From the NCBI RefSeq assembly GCF_029227915.1, contig NC_079879.1:2790001-2854000 (forward strand): a DNA stretch of 64,000 nucleotides. The letters are read 5' to 3'. A program made the position numbers and the translations under genes. Source of the stretch: Hydractinia symbiolongicarpus (Eukaryota; Cnidaria; Hydrozoa; Anthoathecata; Hydractiniidae). The notes under the pieces were generated by a model. The model ran no database searches, was not told where the DNA came from, and saw only the letters and a list, made by a program, of their open reading frames with translations. Positions 46,683 through 58,234 of this stretch are shown here, piece by piece. How positions within the stretch are numbered: position 1 is the first letter of the stretch; every line of letters starts with the position of its first letter.

Positions 46683-49600
46683 CTAAACGGCTGCGTTCTC
46701 CATTTTTATTTCGATGTTGTCATTAGTATCACCTTTTTTAGTACGACTCCCACGATACTTGATATCAGCTGCTGCTACGTGTTTTCCTAGGACATGGTTC
46801 CCTTCATTAGGTATGATATCTTCAACAATATTATGCTCGACTTGATCAGAGCCCAACAGTTCTTGTTCGTACGACATTCGAATTCCAATCGTGTATTTCA
46901 AGATGAAGAACTGTTAATAAATGCAATTTTTTAAAAAATAAATGTAAAAGAACAGAGGAAACACAACTAAAAAATGAACTAAGATATCGCATACCACGAT
47001 TGCAGTAAGTCCGCCTGACCAAACAGAGATTGCCATGGCACCAGCAATGTTATAAGCCAACAGCTTGCCAGAGCCACCTTTAAAGAGACCATCTTCAATG
47101 ACAAGGTCGAACGGACTAGTCTTTTTTGCAAACAACCCAACGCATATCATACTCCAAAGTCCAGAAGCCCAATGTACACCAAAACAACCCACTGGATCAT
47201 CGACTTTAAGTGCGTTAAGAAGAGCTATCACTAAAAAGTAAATATTTTTATTTTTTATTCTCTCCAATAATATTAATAACTATCCGTTAGCCAATGAAAA
47301 AATTCACACCTTTAACGGTCCTTATATGCATTTTGCGCATTTTTGTCCGCCTATTAGCATGAATGCGATGCTATTATTTTGAACAGAATACGGGTTTACT
47401 AACTGAACTAATATCATGCGTGCGTGTCTATGTGTTTGTTTGAGATCTTTACGGCTGAATAAAAAGATTATGGGGAAAGGACTGTCTAAATCTGTAATAA
47501 TATCAACAACCTTTACCTCCGTTAGCTATTATTCCGCCAATAAAACCTATAACAATAGATTCCCATGGTGATATTACCGACGCACATGCGGTAATTGCAA
47601 CTAATCCACCTAAAACACCAGATACAAATTGCGGTATGTCCAATACATAATGCCGTTTGCAATACAAACTTATACAAAGCAGAACAGCGGAAAATCCTCC
47701 AGCAATCGCCCCATTCATTGTAACTACAGCAACTCGACTTGCTACCTTCCATAGTCCTAAAATTTTAACAAAAAAATATTTTTAACAAATTATGCAGATT
47801 AAAAGGCTCTTGTGGAAAGGGAGCTACCTACATTCTTGCCAGGGTTTAATAAATTAATATACCTCCAGTTACTGCAAATGTCGAACCACAGTTAAAACCG
47901 ATCCAACCCCACCATAGAAAAAAAGTTCCTAAAACAACGTTGGTGGGACTTGCCATTCCAAATGACCTTTTTTCTTCGCTCTGATCAAACCTGCCGCGTC
48001 TTGGACCAAGTATTATGGCGGCTACTAAAGCTGCTGCACCACCAGACATGTGTACTACAGAAGACCCAGCGAAGTCGTACGCTCCGTTTGTTGCAAGCCA
48101 TCCATCTGAACTCCACATCCAATGTGCTGGGAAAACATAAATGAGGCCAGTATTGATGATGGCAAATATAATATATGACGTAAGGTGAATTCTTTCTGCT
48201 ACAGCGCCTAGATTAAATTGATGCTTGTCAGTTTTCACCCTACATTAAGGATGTGCGATAGTTAAAAAGCTGGGATTCGAAATTGCTCTCGTGTCAGCTT
48301 TGTGCGACCTTCCAATTTAAATTGGTAGGTAAAAATAAGAACTACCTAATATGGTATTCCTTCAAGAAGAAGCCCGTTAAATATTTCCTCCTAGATATCT
48401 CTTATAATAATATAGAAACTGTGTGTGTCTGTCTGTAACAGGCACAAGAGATAAATGTTTTCTTCTTCTGTAACACTGACATGCGCAGCGCATCCTACTG
48501 AAGCCAGCTAGATAGAGCTAGCCTTATTTATTCTTATTCTTTGTAAAAATTCATTAAGTTTGGTATATTAATATTTTTATGTCAGCTAGCTCTGACTAAA
48601 AAGTAAAAGTATTCACATGCAATAACAAAATTAGGTAGCTACACATTTTATTACTGTTATGAAAACCTGTTCCGGCAAAAAAAATTGCTGTGCAATTTTT
48701 TTTAGCTGGACAGGGTAACGACGGGCTGTTCTTATTTAAACCGAAGCTTTTGACGAACGGTTGAAAAGATATTGGGGTTTAAAGGTACTTTGATAACGTC
48801 ATCAACCCGTCTGTTCAAAACCGGTTTATTTAGCTTTACGAAATTGGTCCTATTTTGGTCCCAGATGGTCCCTAGTTACGCATGCAGGAGATGACGTAAG
48901 TTATTTCCTCGTTTCAAAGTTATTTGGCCTCTCAAACTTAAAGTACAATGCAATGCACTAAAACGTGCAAACCATTGACGTAGTGCGTCTAAGCAGTTCA
49001 CAAGTAAGTCATATATTTTTTTTGCGGCATCAAAGAAAAATGTTCAAGAAATGATAAACTTCCCATAGTAATATGAATACTGAACAGACAAACCGAAATA
49101 ATATCTTCAACAAAATGATTATGGTTAATTATACAAAAAAATTCTTACGTATCTAAAAAACTCTGAGCGCTTGCCGCTCTGAACGCTTGCCGCTTATAAA
49201 AGTTTTGTTTACGACTTTAATTACCTATTTAAATTTTATTATACATTAGATATTTCTCTTAGCACCTGGACTGTTCTTTTGTTTTGTTTTGTTTACACGA
49301 GGACCTTCACGCTGATTGGAAGAAATTACATTTTGTAATACTTACCAGAAACAATAGTCGTTGCTGTTGTAGCAAATGAAAGTTGAAAAAAATACTGCGT
49401 GTACACGTGTGCTTCATTGTTCAAATCGACGTCCGTAAGGAAATAACCTTCGCCCGACATCTTAGCAGAGTCCTTCGTGTTTGGTCCAAAACTAAATCCA
49501 AAACCGATAAACCAGTACGCTAAACCGCCCAGTGTTACATCTAACATGTTTTTTACAATCACGTTTGCTTCACTTCTTCTTGATACCATTCCTGAATTTT

Positions 49601-50054
49601 AACAAGACATTGTTAATCATAGCAATGCCCTTACTTATCATGTTTTGCGACATAAATAGGACTAATGAGGAAATGGCCGAGAAAAAACCTTAGGGTGAAT
49701 CCGACAACAAAATAAGGCATTCTTGGCATGAGTATTTCCGCATATTTCTAAAAAAAATATTTTAGTAAACAAGACGGTTTGTTTTGAAAATATGCCTTTT
49801 CTGCTACAAACATAAAAATTTATATAAAGTAGTTGAAGCTGTGAAGTAGTTCACTTCAGTTTTCATTGCCTATCCCATCACCACTATCCCAACAAGCAAA
49901 CCGACACTTATTAATATGTATTTAATTTACCTGATTCAAATAAACCAAAACCAGATTGCATCGTAAATATTATAAAAGATGATATAATTATCCACAAGGC
50001 ATCAGTACCTTCTTCATCAACTTTGCCTCCAAATGGATTGCTCATATTTGCCAT
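46683..50054 (-). CDS. Ammonium transporter (AMT family), six exons
   Basis: Exons in transcript order: 50054-49931, 49591-49346, 48207-47863, 47756-47517, 47230-46995 and 46910-46683, about 472 residues with matching phases and GT-AG sites. It is an integral membrane channel for ammonium/ammonia, usually in the plasma membrane. Visible signatures: SGFGLFESG in the first helix; GGLAYWFIGFGFSFG; FATTATTIVSGAVAER; AHWMWSSDGWLA; DFAGSSVVHMSGGAAAL, which carries the conserved Asp and the first pore His; DDPVGCFGVHWASGLW with the second pore His; and the cytoplasmic tail motif GIRMSYEQELLGSDQVEH. Length and all main signatures fit a functional Amt/MEP protein; Rh glycoproteins lack these exact motifs. 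The start MANMSNPFGG is the only in-frame ATG before the first helix. Introns contain Helitron fragments. Confidence 0.93.
48398..48470 (+). mobile_element. Helitron-like 5' end inside an AMT intron
   Basis: TCTCTTATAATAATATAGAA after an A, then TGTGTGTCTGTCTG, is the 5' signature of the local family. Its 3' end is not next to it. Confidence 0.5.
48745..48985 (-). mobile_element. Helitron-like interior fragment inside an AMT intron
   Basis: The reverse complement of this stretch matches the shared interior of the units at 2993-4325 (AACTTGGAAACGAGG-like and CCAATATCTCTGCAACCG-like segments). It is inverted relative to the 5' end at 48398. Confidence 0.6.
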
Positions 50055-50747
50055 TTAAAATTGAATAAATAAATTCAGCTACGGGTTTCGTGATAACGTT
50101 TTGTTGCTTTCATGAGCGATGTAAGATTAAAACAAGTAAACATGTATAGCTACGTGGCACAACGTAGTAAAAAGAATTTGAAAAATTTTTTTTTTGTAAT
50201 ACAATAATTATAAATATTTGTCACTATTTTATTTTCTATAGCTTTTTAACACCTTGGAGAATTATAATTAGTTACAATTTACGGAATTTATTAATATTTA
50301 ATAACTTAAGACCTTGTTCTTTACCCCCTTTCTTAACTGAGAATTTTTTTTTAATTTTCTTTTTCATTTGCTCGTTAATGGCTGCCTTGCAATTAATTAA
50401 GTAGATTTTCATGTGAATGAAAAACAACCCGACAAACCGTGGCCTCTGTTTTTCCGAGTTTCCATGATTTGTTCTATTGTTTTTTTAGTAAGAAATGCTT
50501 TGCGCTCATATGTAAAAAAACAAAACAGCTCGTCTGACCGAGATCTCGACATACTGGTACCGAGTTCTCTAAGCGTGCTGTTTTGTCCCATAAGAACGCA
50601 ATTCCCGAATTTAGCCTTGGCTAACCGGGCTGTCTTTTTTATTTTTGTGCATGATTAAAGTTATTTAATTTAAAAAAAACATTTTTCGTTCTGTACGGAA
50701 ATAAAATCTTTTGTCAATTTTTAAACCTTATATCCTGTTAACCCTAT
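50055..50747. other. Region upstream of the AMT gene
   Basis: No upstream exon or clear TATA box could be fixed. A segment near 50525-50640 (CGAGATCTCGACATACTGG and CCTTGGCTAACCGGGCTG) looks repeat-derived. Confidence 0.35.
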
Positions 50748-51199
50748 TTGGTCCGGGGGCGGCTTCCGCCCCCTTTGTTGGTTTTCTTTGAATAATTCTT
50801 AATGCTTGGCTACTACTCAAAACTACCCCCCCCCAAAAAAAAAAAAAAAGTGGATTTTCGGGCAAATTTTGGCAATTTTTCATACGATTTATGTAAAAAC
50901 CGAAAAAATATGTTAAATAACTTTTATTTAGCTTTCAGAAACTTCAGGCAGAATGTAAAAATTCGCTCTAGAACTAAATTAATTAAATTTTAAGCAGATT
51001 TTAAACAAATTTCAAGCTTTTGATGTCGTCACAGAAAATGTGCTGACGCAAGTAAAAATTTATTGTTACCATTTTGTTCCTTTTGTGACGTACTATAAGT
51101 GTGCCAAGTTTGATTCAATTTGGACAACCCTATGAAAAGTTATTGAGGGGGCCGAATTCCGCCCCCCGGTCATAATACGTTCGAAATACCCCGGACCTG
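50748..51199. mobile_element. Putative MITE with GGTCCGGGG ends
   Basis: The left end reads GGTCCGGGGGCGGCTTCCGC and the right end ACCCCGGACC in inverted orientation. GC-rich blocks (GGCTTCCGCCCCC and GGGGGCCGAATTCCGCCCCC) lie just inside each end. The interior is AT-rich and non-coding. Target duplication unclear. Confidence 0.45.
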
Positions 51200-51545
51200 T
51201 AAGATATATAAACAAACTTTCGTGACTTTTTTCAGCCCAATTCGCCTATGAACGTAAAATATTATCAGTCCACCTAACCGAGCCAACCTAGTTAAGCGGG
51301 CCAGTTCGCCTCATACGAGCAACCCCTAATGCCATTGCACTTCCACTGCGGGTACTCAATAGAGCCTACCATCAACCCCTGTTTGGTGCCATATGGGGTT
51401 ACCGAAAATTTTGTGCTGTGAATTTCTTTTTCTTTCTTTATTAAAGTAATTGACATTAGTGTGGAAAGTATTAGTGATGACACTAATATTTTTTGCAAAA
51501 AAAATAAAAAAAGCTGCCGATTATGAAATGTTATGTTGAAGTTAT

Positions 51546-52567
51546 GTAAAGTGGATTATATTTTTTACAATTTTTTTTAAAAACTCCACACAGAGATATA
51601 ACATTACTGTGGAAAGTTTGTCATTTCTTGAACATGTTAGTGTAGCATCGTCGGGCAAAGTAAAATGATGTTAAGCATGTATTTATATAATTGCAGAGGA
51701 TCGAAACTCATAAAAATTAACCAATCAGAAACGAGCTGATAATTACAGTTAATTACGGTGATTAACATTTTCGGACCTAGATGTAGGTAACTACTTCTTC
51801 TGTAGGGCTGGTAATCAATTGCTTATTAGCCCTGCAGATGGGAGAAGGATCTCTCGAAACGTCGCCTACTAAACTATCATGTTCAAGAAATGATAAACTT
51901 TCCACAGTAATATAAATACTGAACAAACAAACCGAAATAATATCTTCAATAGCTATAAAATTGTTCCGTTATTTAAAAACTGTGCCTTACTACAGAGAAT
52001 GACGTCGGTTAAGAATTATTTAACTTCGTTAAGCCATTGCATTGCACTTTAAAGTTGGAGGCCGAATAACTTGAGGAAGCAGGTGAAAATAATTGACGTC
52101 ATCTCCTGCGTGGGTGACTACGGACTACCCGGTACTAAATTAAGACCAATGTTCTAAAGCTGGGTCAACCTACCTGTTTTAAAACAGATGAGTTAATGCT
52201 GTCATCAAAAACCTTATATCCTTAACATCTTTTCAACCGTTCGTCAATGGGACATAATATTAGAGGTTCAAGTCATATATAATACAGGCAGCAGTTATAC
52301 GAATTCCTAAAAAAACATTGTACTTTAGGGGGTCTTTGCTGGGTTTTTTTTTCAAAATCCATATATCCACTTAGCGTTCGTCGGCACATGATTATTACAT
52401 TTTTCGATCAGCGTTTTTAGCTTCACACAATAGAGGCAACAGGTAGATAAATTAAAAAAAGAAACGATGTATCAGACGGGTCCTTGCTGACATCATCAAA
52501 ATTCTAGTGACGGTTTTTTCAATTATCCTTCTGCCTGATTCGATTTTTCCACGGGCTTATCAACTAG
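51546..52567 (+). mobile_element. Helitron-like copy, 5' truncated, with nested insertion
   Basis: It starts in AAAGTGGATTATATT, matching about 3637 of unit 2, and ends CGATTTTTCCACGGGCTTAT, CAA and CTAG (52564-52567), followed by T. A foreign segment (about 51596-51955) interrupts it between two stretches that are contiguous in unit 2. Confidence 0.65.
51596..51955. mobile_element. Inverted-repeat element nested in the Helitron copy
   Basis: ACTGTGGAAAGTTTGTCATT followed by TCTTGAACATG (51605-51636) is inverted at 51880-51912. The right side extends further, and that extension is also present at about 49040-49115. The inner part contains GGATCTCTCGAAACGTC, a motif seen in Penelope-type leaders. 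Confidence 0.6.
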
Positions 52568-53050
52568 TATCGTATATAATCTTATATACATGTACATGTG
52601 TATTATCGAAACTGATATGAAGACTGAAAGATAAATCCAAACCGTACCAACTGTCATGGAGTATCGCTGCAAGAGCATTTCCATACAAATGTGGAACATG
52701 AAGATGTGACCTTTGCTTGTCCGAAAAAACACTCATAATAAGATCTGAACCCAAGGGACTTTTGAATAAACGAACTGAGCTCTTAAGGCTGAAATACACT
52801 ATCATTTTTCAATGATCATTTTCCAATTATCATTGTATACAGGAAAAAATTTCATTTTTTACACTCTCATTTGCAATGATCCTTAAAAATTAAAAGTTGA
52901 ACATGTTCAACTTTTAATTTTTCAATGACATTTTTTTTCTATTGTTTTAAATCGAATCCATTGTTTTGGCACACGTGTTTGTTGCACGCGATATAGTTTA
53001 GGCGTAAACATAGATAAAAATAAAGATTTGAACAAGTAATTCACCCGAGA

Positions 53051-53326
53051 ATGAAGACGCAAGAAGCCACCGAAAGTTTTTTTGAGATTTGGTGGGATGT
53101 TAAATCCCCGTTCTATAAGGACAGAAACGAGAAGGCAAAAGATATTCAAAGGCAGACTAGGAATGGAAGGTTTGTGTTATTTCGAATGGTTTGGATGAGA
53201 AAAGAAAAACATGCATGTTTTTATGATCTGTTTTTCTGTTTAGAGAAATTAGTGAGGAGTAAAATAAATATACTGCGAAGTTATTTCAGCTCAGAATTGA
53301 AGAAAGTAAACAACAGCAACAGATGA
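53051..53326 (+). pseudogene. MADF-like protein fragment of the Harbinger element
   Basis: From ATG at 53051: ATESFFEIWWDVKSPFYKDR and DIQRQTRNG, then after a probable intron LVRSKINILRSYFSSELKKV. This matches the layout of MADF (Myb/SANT-like) domains that accompany Harbinger transposases and help bring them to the nucleus and DNA. The two halves cannot be joined in frame by the obvious splice sites, so it is probably decayed. Confidence 0.5.
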
Positions 53327-53739
53327 TGTTTACGAAAGTAAATGGCCATACTTTCAGTCCTTGCTATTCCTACGTGACTCCATCGTCCCAAGAAAAACAA
53401 CAACAGACAAATTTTTCTTGCCATGGAACAGCACCGGTGGAGTTAAAGTACGCACAAAATTTATCCCTGATATCTTTCGCATCATTTCTGTAGTTGTTCA
53501 GATGAGATTACTCGCCGTACCCTCTTTCAGAACACCGCCAGTTCAATCTCCGATCCCAAGGAACTTTTCAACACATGCCGCACATTACAGAATATGTACC
53601 GACACCCAGTGAACATATATCAAAACACTTATCAGAGTCGAGAAAGTTTGTCAGATCTCAACCCAGAAAGTGAGGGCTCACAAAGTGCAGGGTATTAATG
53701 TGTGACTGCTAGTTTAGTACGTTTGTTTGATAAATTACT

Positions 53740-54101
53740 GAACGAAATATATATTTACCTTGAGGTATTTTTCTTTTAATCGCATGTAAATAGCTTCGCA
53801 AACTTCAGCGATGAACTGTGACAAAGTACTTTTGTGAACGCGAAATAAATACTGTAATTCGGCGTTATTTATCCCACATGAGAAAAACTTCAAAGTTGCA
53901 GCTACTTTGATTTTAGCAGGAATTGGGTCTCGCAAATGCGTTGTTTTTTTTTTCAATGTCAACTTCTATGAGATTTAGGAGCTCATCAAAAATATTCGGC
54001 GGCATTCTTAAAAATCGCGTATACTCTGCAATTTCCTCTACACGCAGTTCATACATGAGAGTATTGTAGATGCCAAGTTCATTTCGCCTATACGGCTTCA
54101 C
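53740..54101 (-). pseudogene. Harbinger transposase N-terminal part, frameshifted
   Basis: The first part contains ELRVEEIAEYTRFLRMPPNI, FDELLNLIEVDIEKK. After a run of ten A the next frame continues HLRDPIPAKIKVAATLKFF, NNAELQYLFRVHKSTLSQFI, EVCEAIYMRLKEKYL, and then a donor-like GTAAAT. This is the helix-turn-helix N-terminal region of PIF/Harbinger transposases (FLRM, R-x-PI, TLKF, FRVHKST, EVCEAI). The catalytic DDE part is absent from the element. Confidence 0.75.
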
Positions 54102-54452
54102 CCATACATTTCTTTGCTTTTTTTCCTATGTTTAGCTCTCTTTTTTTCATAACATATACACAACAACAGCAGCTGCTATTTCTTCTTCAGAGTCCATGTT
54201 GCAAAGAAAACATGCTTAAGTTTCATGTTTTTAATAATAGTGTATTTGCGCCAAAATTTGCCATTTTTAATGTCATTGGAATGCATCATTGGAAAATGAT
54301 CATTGAAAAATGATAGTGTATTTCAGCCTTTATCGAAATGTCGAGATAGAAATAAGTTTATAATAGGAAACATTAAATAACTAACATATTTCTATTCCCT
54401 GTGGTAAGAAACAAACTAAATGTTTTAAACAACTTTCTAAAGTTATATTTTA

Positions 54453-54500
54453 ATTGTATCCTGATGATTGTACAAGATACATGAAACTTAAAGTTGTTAA
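54453..54500 (+). ncRNA. Degenerate hammerhead-like motif
   Basis: CTGATGA (54461-54467), TTGTACAAGATACAT, GAAAC (54483-54487), TTAAAGTTG. Stem II pairs better here (TGTA/TACA) than at 23.8 kb, but stem I does not pair and the cleavage triplet would be GUU. It resembles the foldback-arm sequence and is probably a decayed copy. Confidence 0.35.
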
Positions 54501-55968
54501 AAAGTTCTTACTTGTTCAACAAATATTATAAGGCTCTGTTCTTTACATTGAGCACTCTGGAAACCAAGAAGAACCGTTTAACACATATATATGTGTATAT
54601 GTATGTTACGCAATACATGACATATATTGTCACTTTTTTCATTGACGTTTTGTGTGCCTCCCTCGGACTAACGCTTTTTTCAAACAAGTGAACATTTCTC
54701 ACTTAACCTCGATGCAAATGGAAGTGTTACTTAAGTAATGCACTGCGATACAACTTTTGTAATTTTCAAAGGTTCTTACCTTTTTGACATCAAGGAAGCG
54801 ATAGCGGCGCTGGGACCAGTCACTAAACCCTGGGGACGAGGGAGATGTTATAGCCTATGGTGAAGAGACACCGCCGTAATAGTTAGGAAACGGCTACTAA
54901 AAAAACGTACCATCATTAATTAATAAAATTATGGAAAACTTCAGGATAAAGTTCAATCAAACGTCAGGTCGAGTATTTTCACCAAAACCACAAAATAGTT
55001 CTCTTTCTTTCAGTAACAAGAGAAACACAATGTAATGTACGAATGTCCGGTCAGAGGAATTTGTTGAAGAGAAGACTAAATAATGATGAGGCTTCTATTG
55101 TTGATGATTGGGCTAATAACAATAATAGCAATGATAATATTAAATTTACCCAAAATTATTGTAGCTAAATTATTGATGCAAATATATACAGCACTCTCAA
55201 TAAGCTTTCAATGGTAAGTTTTGTACGTTTTCTACGTATAATAAAAACCAAAGTGAGTATATTAAAAAGGATCCATCCAAGTTGTGAGATTAACACTTTT
55301 TTATTCACTTTGTTTTTCATAACGCAGTGGTTACGATGCTAAGAATTTCGCCTTTCTTTCCACTAATTGATTACCAGGATTGTAGATAAAAACAAAGGCA
55401 TCTACCTGTTGTTTGTTTGTTTGCTTGTTATTAACTAAGACGAGTCATTTGAAGCCTTAATCATGTAGCGTGGTGAGACAGTCAGTTTTCGTAAATAAAC
55501 ACAAATACTTGATGTAACAGATTGGTTTTGTCTCTTAAAATAGATTTAGCTTTTGTTTTTGGAAAAATGGACGAAAGAATTAAACATTCGCCGGACCAAG
55601 GATAAATATAGTGAAATAGTAGCATTTTTTCCCTTATAAGCAGACATTATGTTTATTTTTTTTCCGCTATTGCCTTACTTCTGACCATACTTCTGCCACA
55701 TCCCCTTCCCTCCAAACCTGAAGAAAGTAAAACAAAAAATTTCCCCGTGCACTGAACGTTCAAAAATACATATGTGCGTTGCAATTAAAACTACAAAACA
55801 ATAGAAACTAAATAGAACACTCTTTCGTTTAACACAATCATTCGTAGCAGGTTAATTTTTTTATCAAAGAAATAAAATGAGATAAAGAGAATAAAGGTTA
55901 GCACTTAACATTGTATGTTGTCGTTTAAAATATCGACCTAAAAACAATTAAACATTGGTTGCATTTCT
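54501..55968. other. Gene-poor stretch
   Basis: No exon is supported. CCCTGGGGACGAGG (near 54827) recurs at 58937, suggesting dispersed repeat ends. Confidence 0.4.
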
Positions 55969-58234
55969 TCAATTTCTTCTCCCCGGTCTTGGCTTCTTGT
56001 TTTCACGTGTACAGAATTTATCAGTGGCATTATCTGGATGTGTTTTTGTGAAGCCTCTTCTGCATGTGCAAGCATATGTGCCAGGTAAATTTGTACACTT
56101 TTGCTGGCATGGTTTTGAACACTCATCCACATCTAATAATATAGAAAAGAATCACTTTATACAGATCATTATTTCTTTTCTGATCTGTAAAGATAGCAAA
56201 ATGTCGTCATACGTGTCGTACATACCATTTTGACACTTATCTCCTTCGTAACCATGGTAACATCTGCAGTTGTTTGGACTTATACATGTTCCATTACCAC
56301 AGCCACTCGCGCAAATCGCTAAAAAATGTTAATGTGCAGTACGATATTGAGATGCTTTACTAACCAGAAGTAACTTGTGTTCTTATCCTGTGGTATTATA
56401 TATGTTGTCTCCCTATGTTAACCTTGTAATATTTTTTCTTCTGGACAAACATCTGTGGCAAGTCTTGTGGTAATTCAGTATCGCATCTCGTTATGAAGAA
56501 GGGATGTCTATACAAGCATTGACAAAATTATGCAGAATCTGTTATGTAAAATATTTCCATATTAGCACTTACGTATTGAACATTGGTTACCGCTTTTTGA
56601 CCAACCACTGCAACAAACATATGTATTCTTGTAAGCGGGCGAAATTTGAAATTAGCTCTCTTGTCTCTTTTTCTTGTCTCATATTTTGTTCAAGATTGTA
56701 GTTGTCTGTTCTGCTTTAATGAAATCCCAAATAAAAATTACTAGTTGTCAAACTTGACGACAAAGTTGAATCCAATATATTTTTAGCGTTGTTTTTTCCT
56801 CTATGGTGATAGTAAAGGAAGTTCGTCTATTTAATCTTATTTCTTTTAGTGCACCAAAAAATGCCCATACACTGTTTCGAAGCATTTTATGATGACGAAC
56901 AACGATTAAAACAAATATTGGCGGGGAAAGGGTATCCTTGAATGTTCTTATTTTATGGAATAATTTAGATTCAGAATAATTTTCAAAAAAGCTCTTTTTA
57001 TTGTTTTTTTCATTTCTGATACTTGCTTGCTTTTTCTTAAAATGCCTGTTAATAACAAGAAGTGTGAATTTGTCACATGGGCTTCACAGAATGCAAGCAA
57101 AATAATACAAACATAATTTATATTTTTTTTGTTGAGTAGAGCTTGATATTCGGCTTAATGTTTCAAATAACATCCCTCTAATTAAGCTTATGGATTATTT
57201 ATGCAACGGTCTATAATCAGTAATATTGGCTGAATCGTTACTGCCCATATAAAAAATGCATTCTCAAACCTGGATACAGATTTGCGAGACCAACCAAACC
57301 AGCCAGTCTTGGCTCGGTAATTTTGATAACTCACTCGGTAAAGGCATCGGCTTTGGTATGTGTTATAAGCTACAGACATTTGCGCTAAAAAATAAATATA
57401 TCAGTAAATATATTTATTACATCATTATATATGTAATAAATGCTCTTTATTACATCTTTAATATAATCTATGTTTATTTATTATATTCTTTTTATAATCT
57501 AAGCAGTGAGGTTATGCGCCAGGAGTTGAACTAAAATATCTTTTTAAAATTTCTGTTTAAAAGTCGCTTAATAGTTGCTTTAGATGGAAATCTAGTCATG
57601 GTTTTAAGAAGATCTGGTCTTGAGAATTAGTATATTCGGTTTTGTTTTTTCTTTTTTTATATATAGGTTCTAAACATACAGAAATTAAAAAAAAATCCAA
57701 GCATTCAACATGATTTTGGATTGAATTTCTAATTTTAATGTTCTACACTTGTAAGTTATCTAGAAAAAACAACAAGAGAGCTGGAGCCTAGAGTACCTGA
57801 ACACACTGACTCAATTTTTCATATTGGATACTTAAGGTTGAAATTCATAATAACCGCCACCACTATTTTTTAATTAGCTAACCGCTAGAAATTAGAACAC
57901 CAGAGAATTACAAATCGGTTTAGTAGCAAACCTAATATTTTAAGTAACAACCAGAGTAACATTAAACAACATTACATTACATAACCAGCAGACTTGATGC
58001 AAAACCTGTTGTGATGTATTTTATCATAGGTTGACTTTGTGATACATTGTAAAATATATTTTAAGATAGCAACACACTGTATACCTTGTCGGGTTTTTTT
58101 TTGCTTGTCAGACACTTTTCCAACAAATGTAAAGGTTGTGCCTTAAAACAATTTAATGATATTTCTTACCCTGATGGAGTTAATTGACATGCAGCAAATG
58201 TCATACAACAGACAAGCAATAACACAACCTTCAT
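55969..58234 (-). CDS. Small secreted EGF-repeat protein, four exons
   Basis: Exons in transcript order: 58234-58170, 56607-56573 (35 bases), 56318-56226 and 56132-55969, about 118 residues with matching phases. The signal peptide is MKVVLLLVCCMTFAACQ. GGWSKSGNQCSIPICASGC leads into a first EGF-like domain (GNGTCISPNNCRC, YHGYEGDKC). The second is a calcium-binding-type EGF domain starting DVDECSKPCQQKC and continuing YACTCRRGF. The C-terminus is basic (ENKKPRPGRRN). There is no transmembrane segment, so it is probably an extracellular protein. Directly upstream of the short exon the intron reads as KNTYVCC in frame, the usual lead-in to such GW segments, so a longer exon 2 with an additional upstream exon is possible. 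Confidence 0.75.

Larger units (their letters stand above)
52786..54329. mobile_element. PIF/Harbinger DNA transposon, internally deleted (1544 bp)
   Basis: Terminal inverted repeats start AGGCTGAAATACACTATCAT and run about 42 bases (52786 onward; inverted ending at 54329). The element is flanked by TTA (52783-52785 and 54330-54332), the 3-base target duplication typical of Harbinger. It carries a transposase N-terminal part on - and a MADF-like fragment on +, the usual two-gene content, but lacks the DDE domain. Confidence 0.85.

Noticed and set aside
51845-51870. Hammerhead-like GAAACGTC motif
   Set aside because: The upstream box is CAGATGG rather than CUGAUGA, so the core is not met; kept only as a Penelope-leader resemblance.
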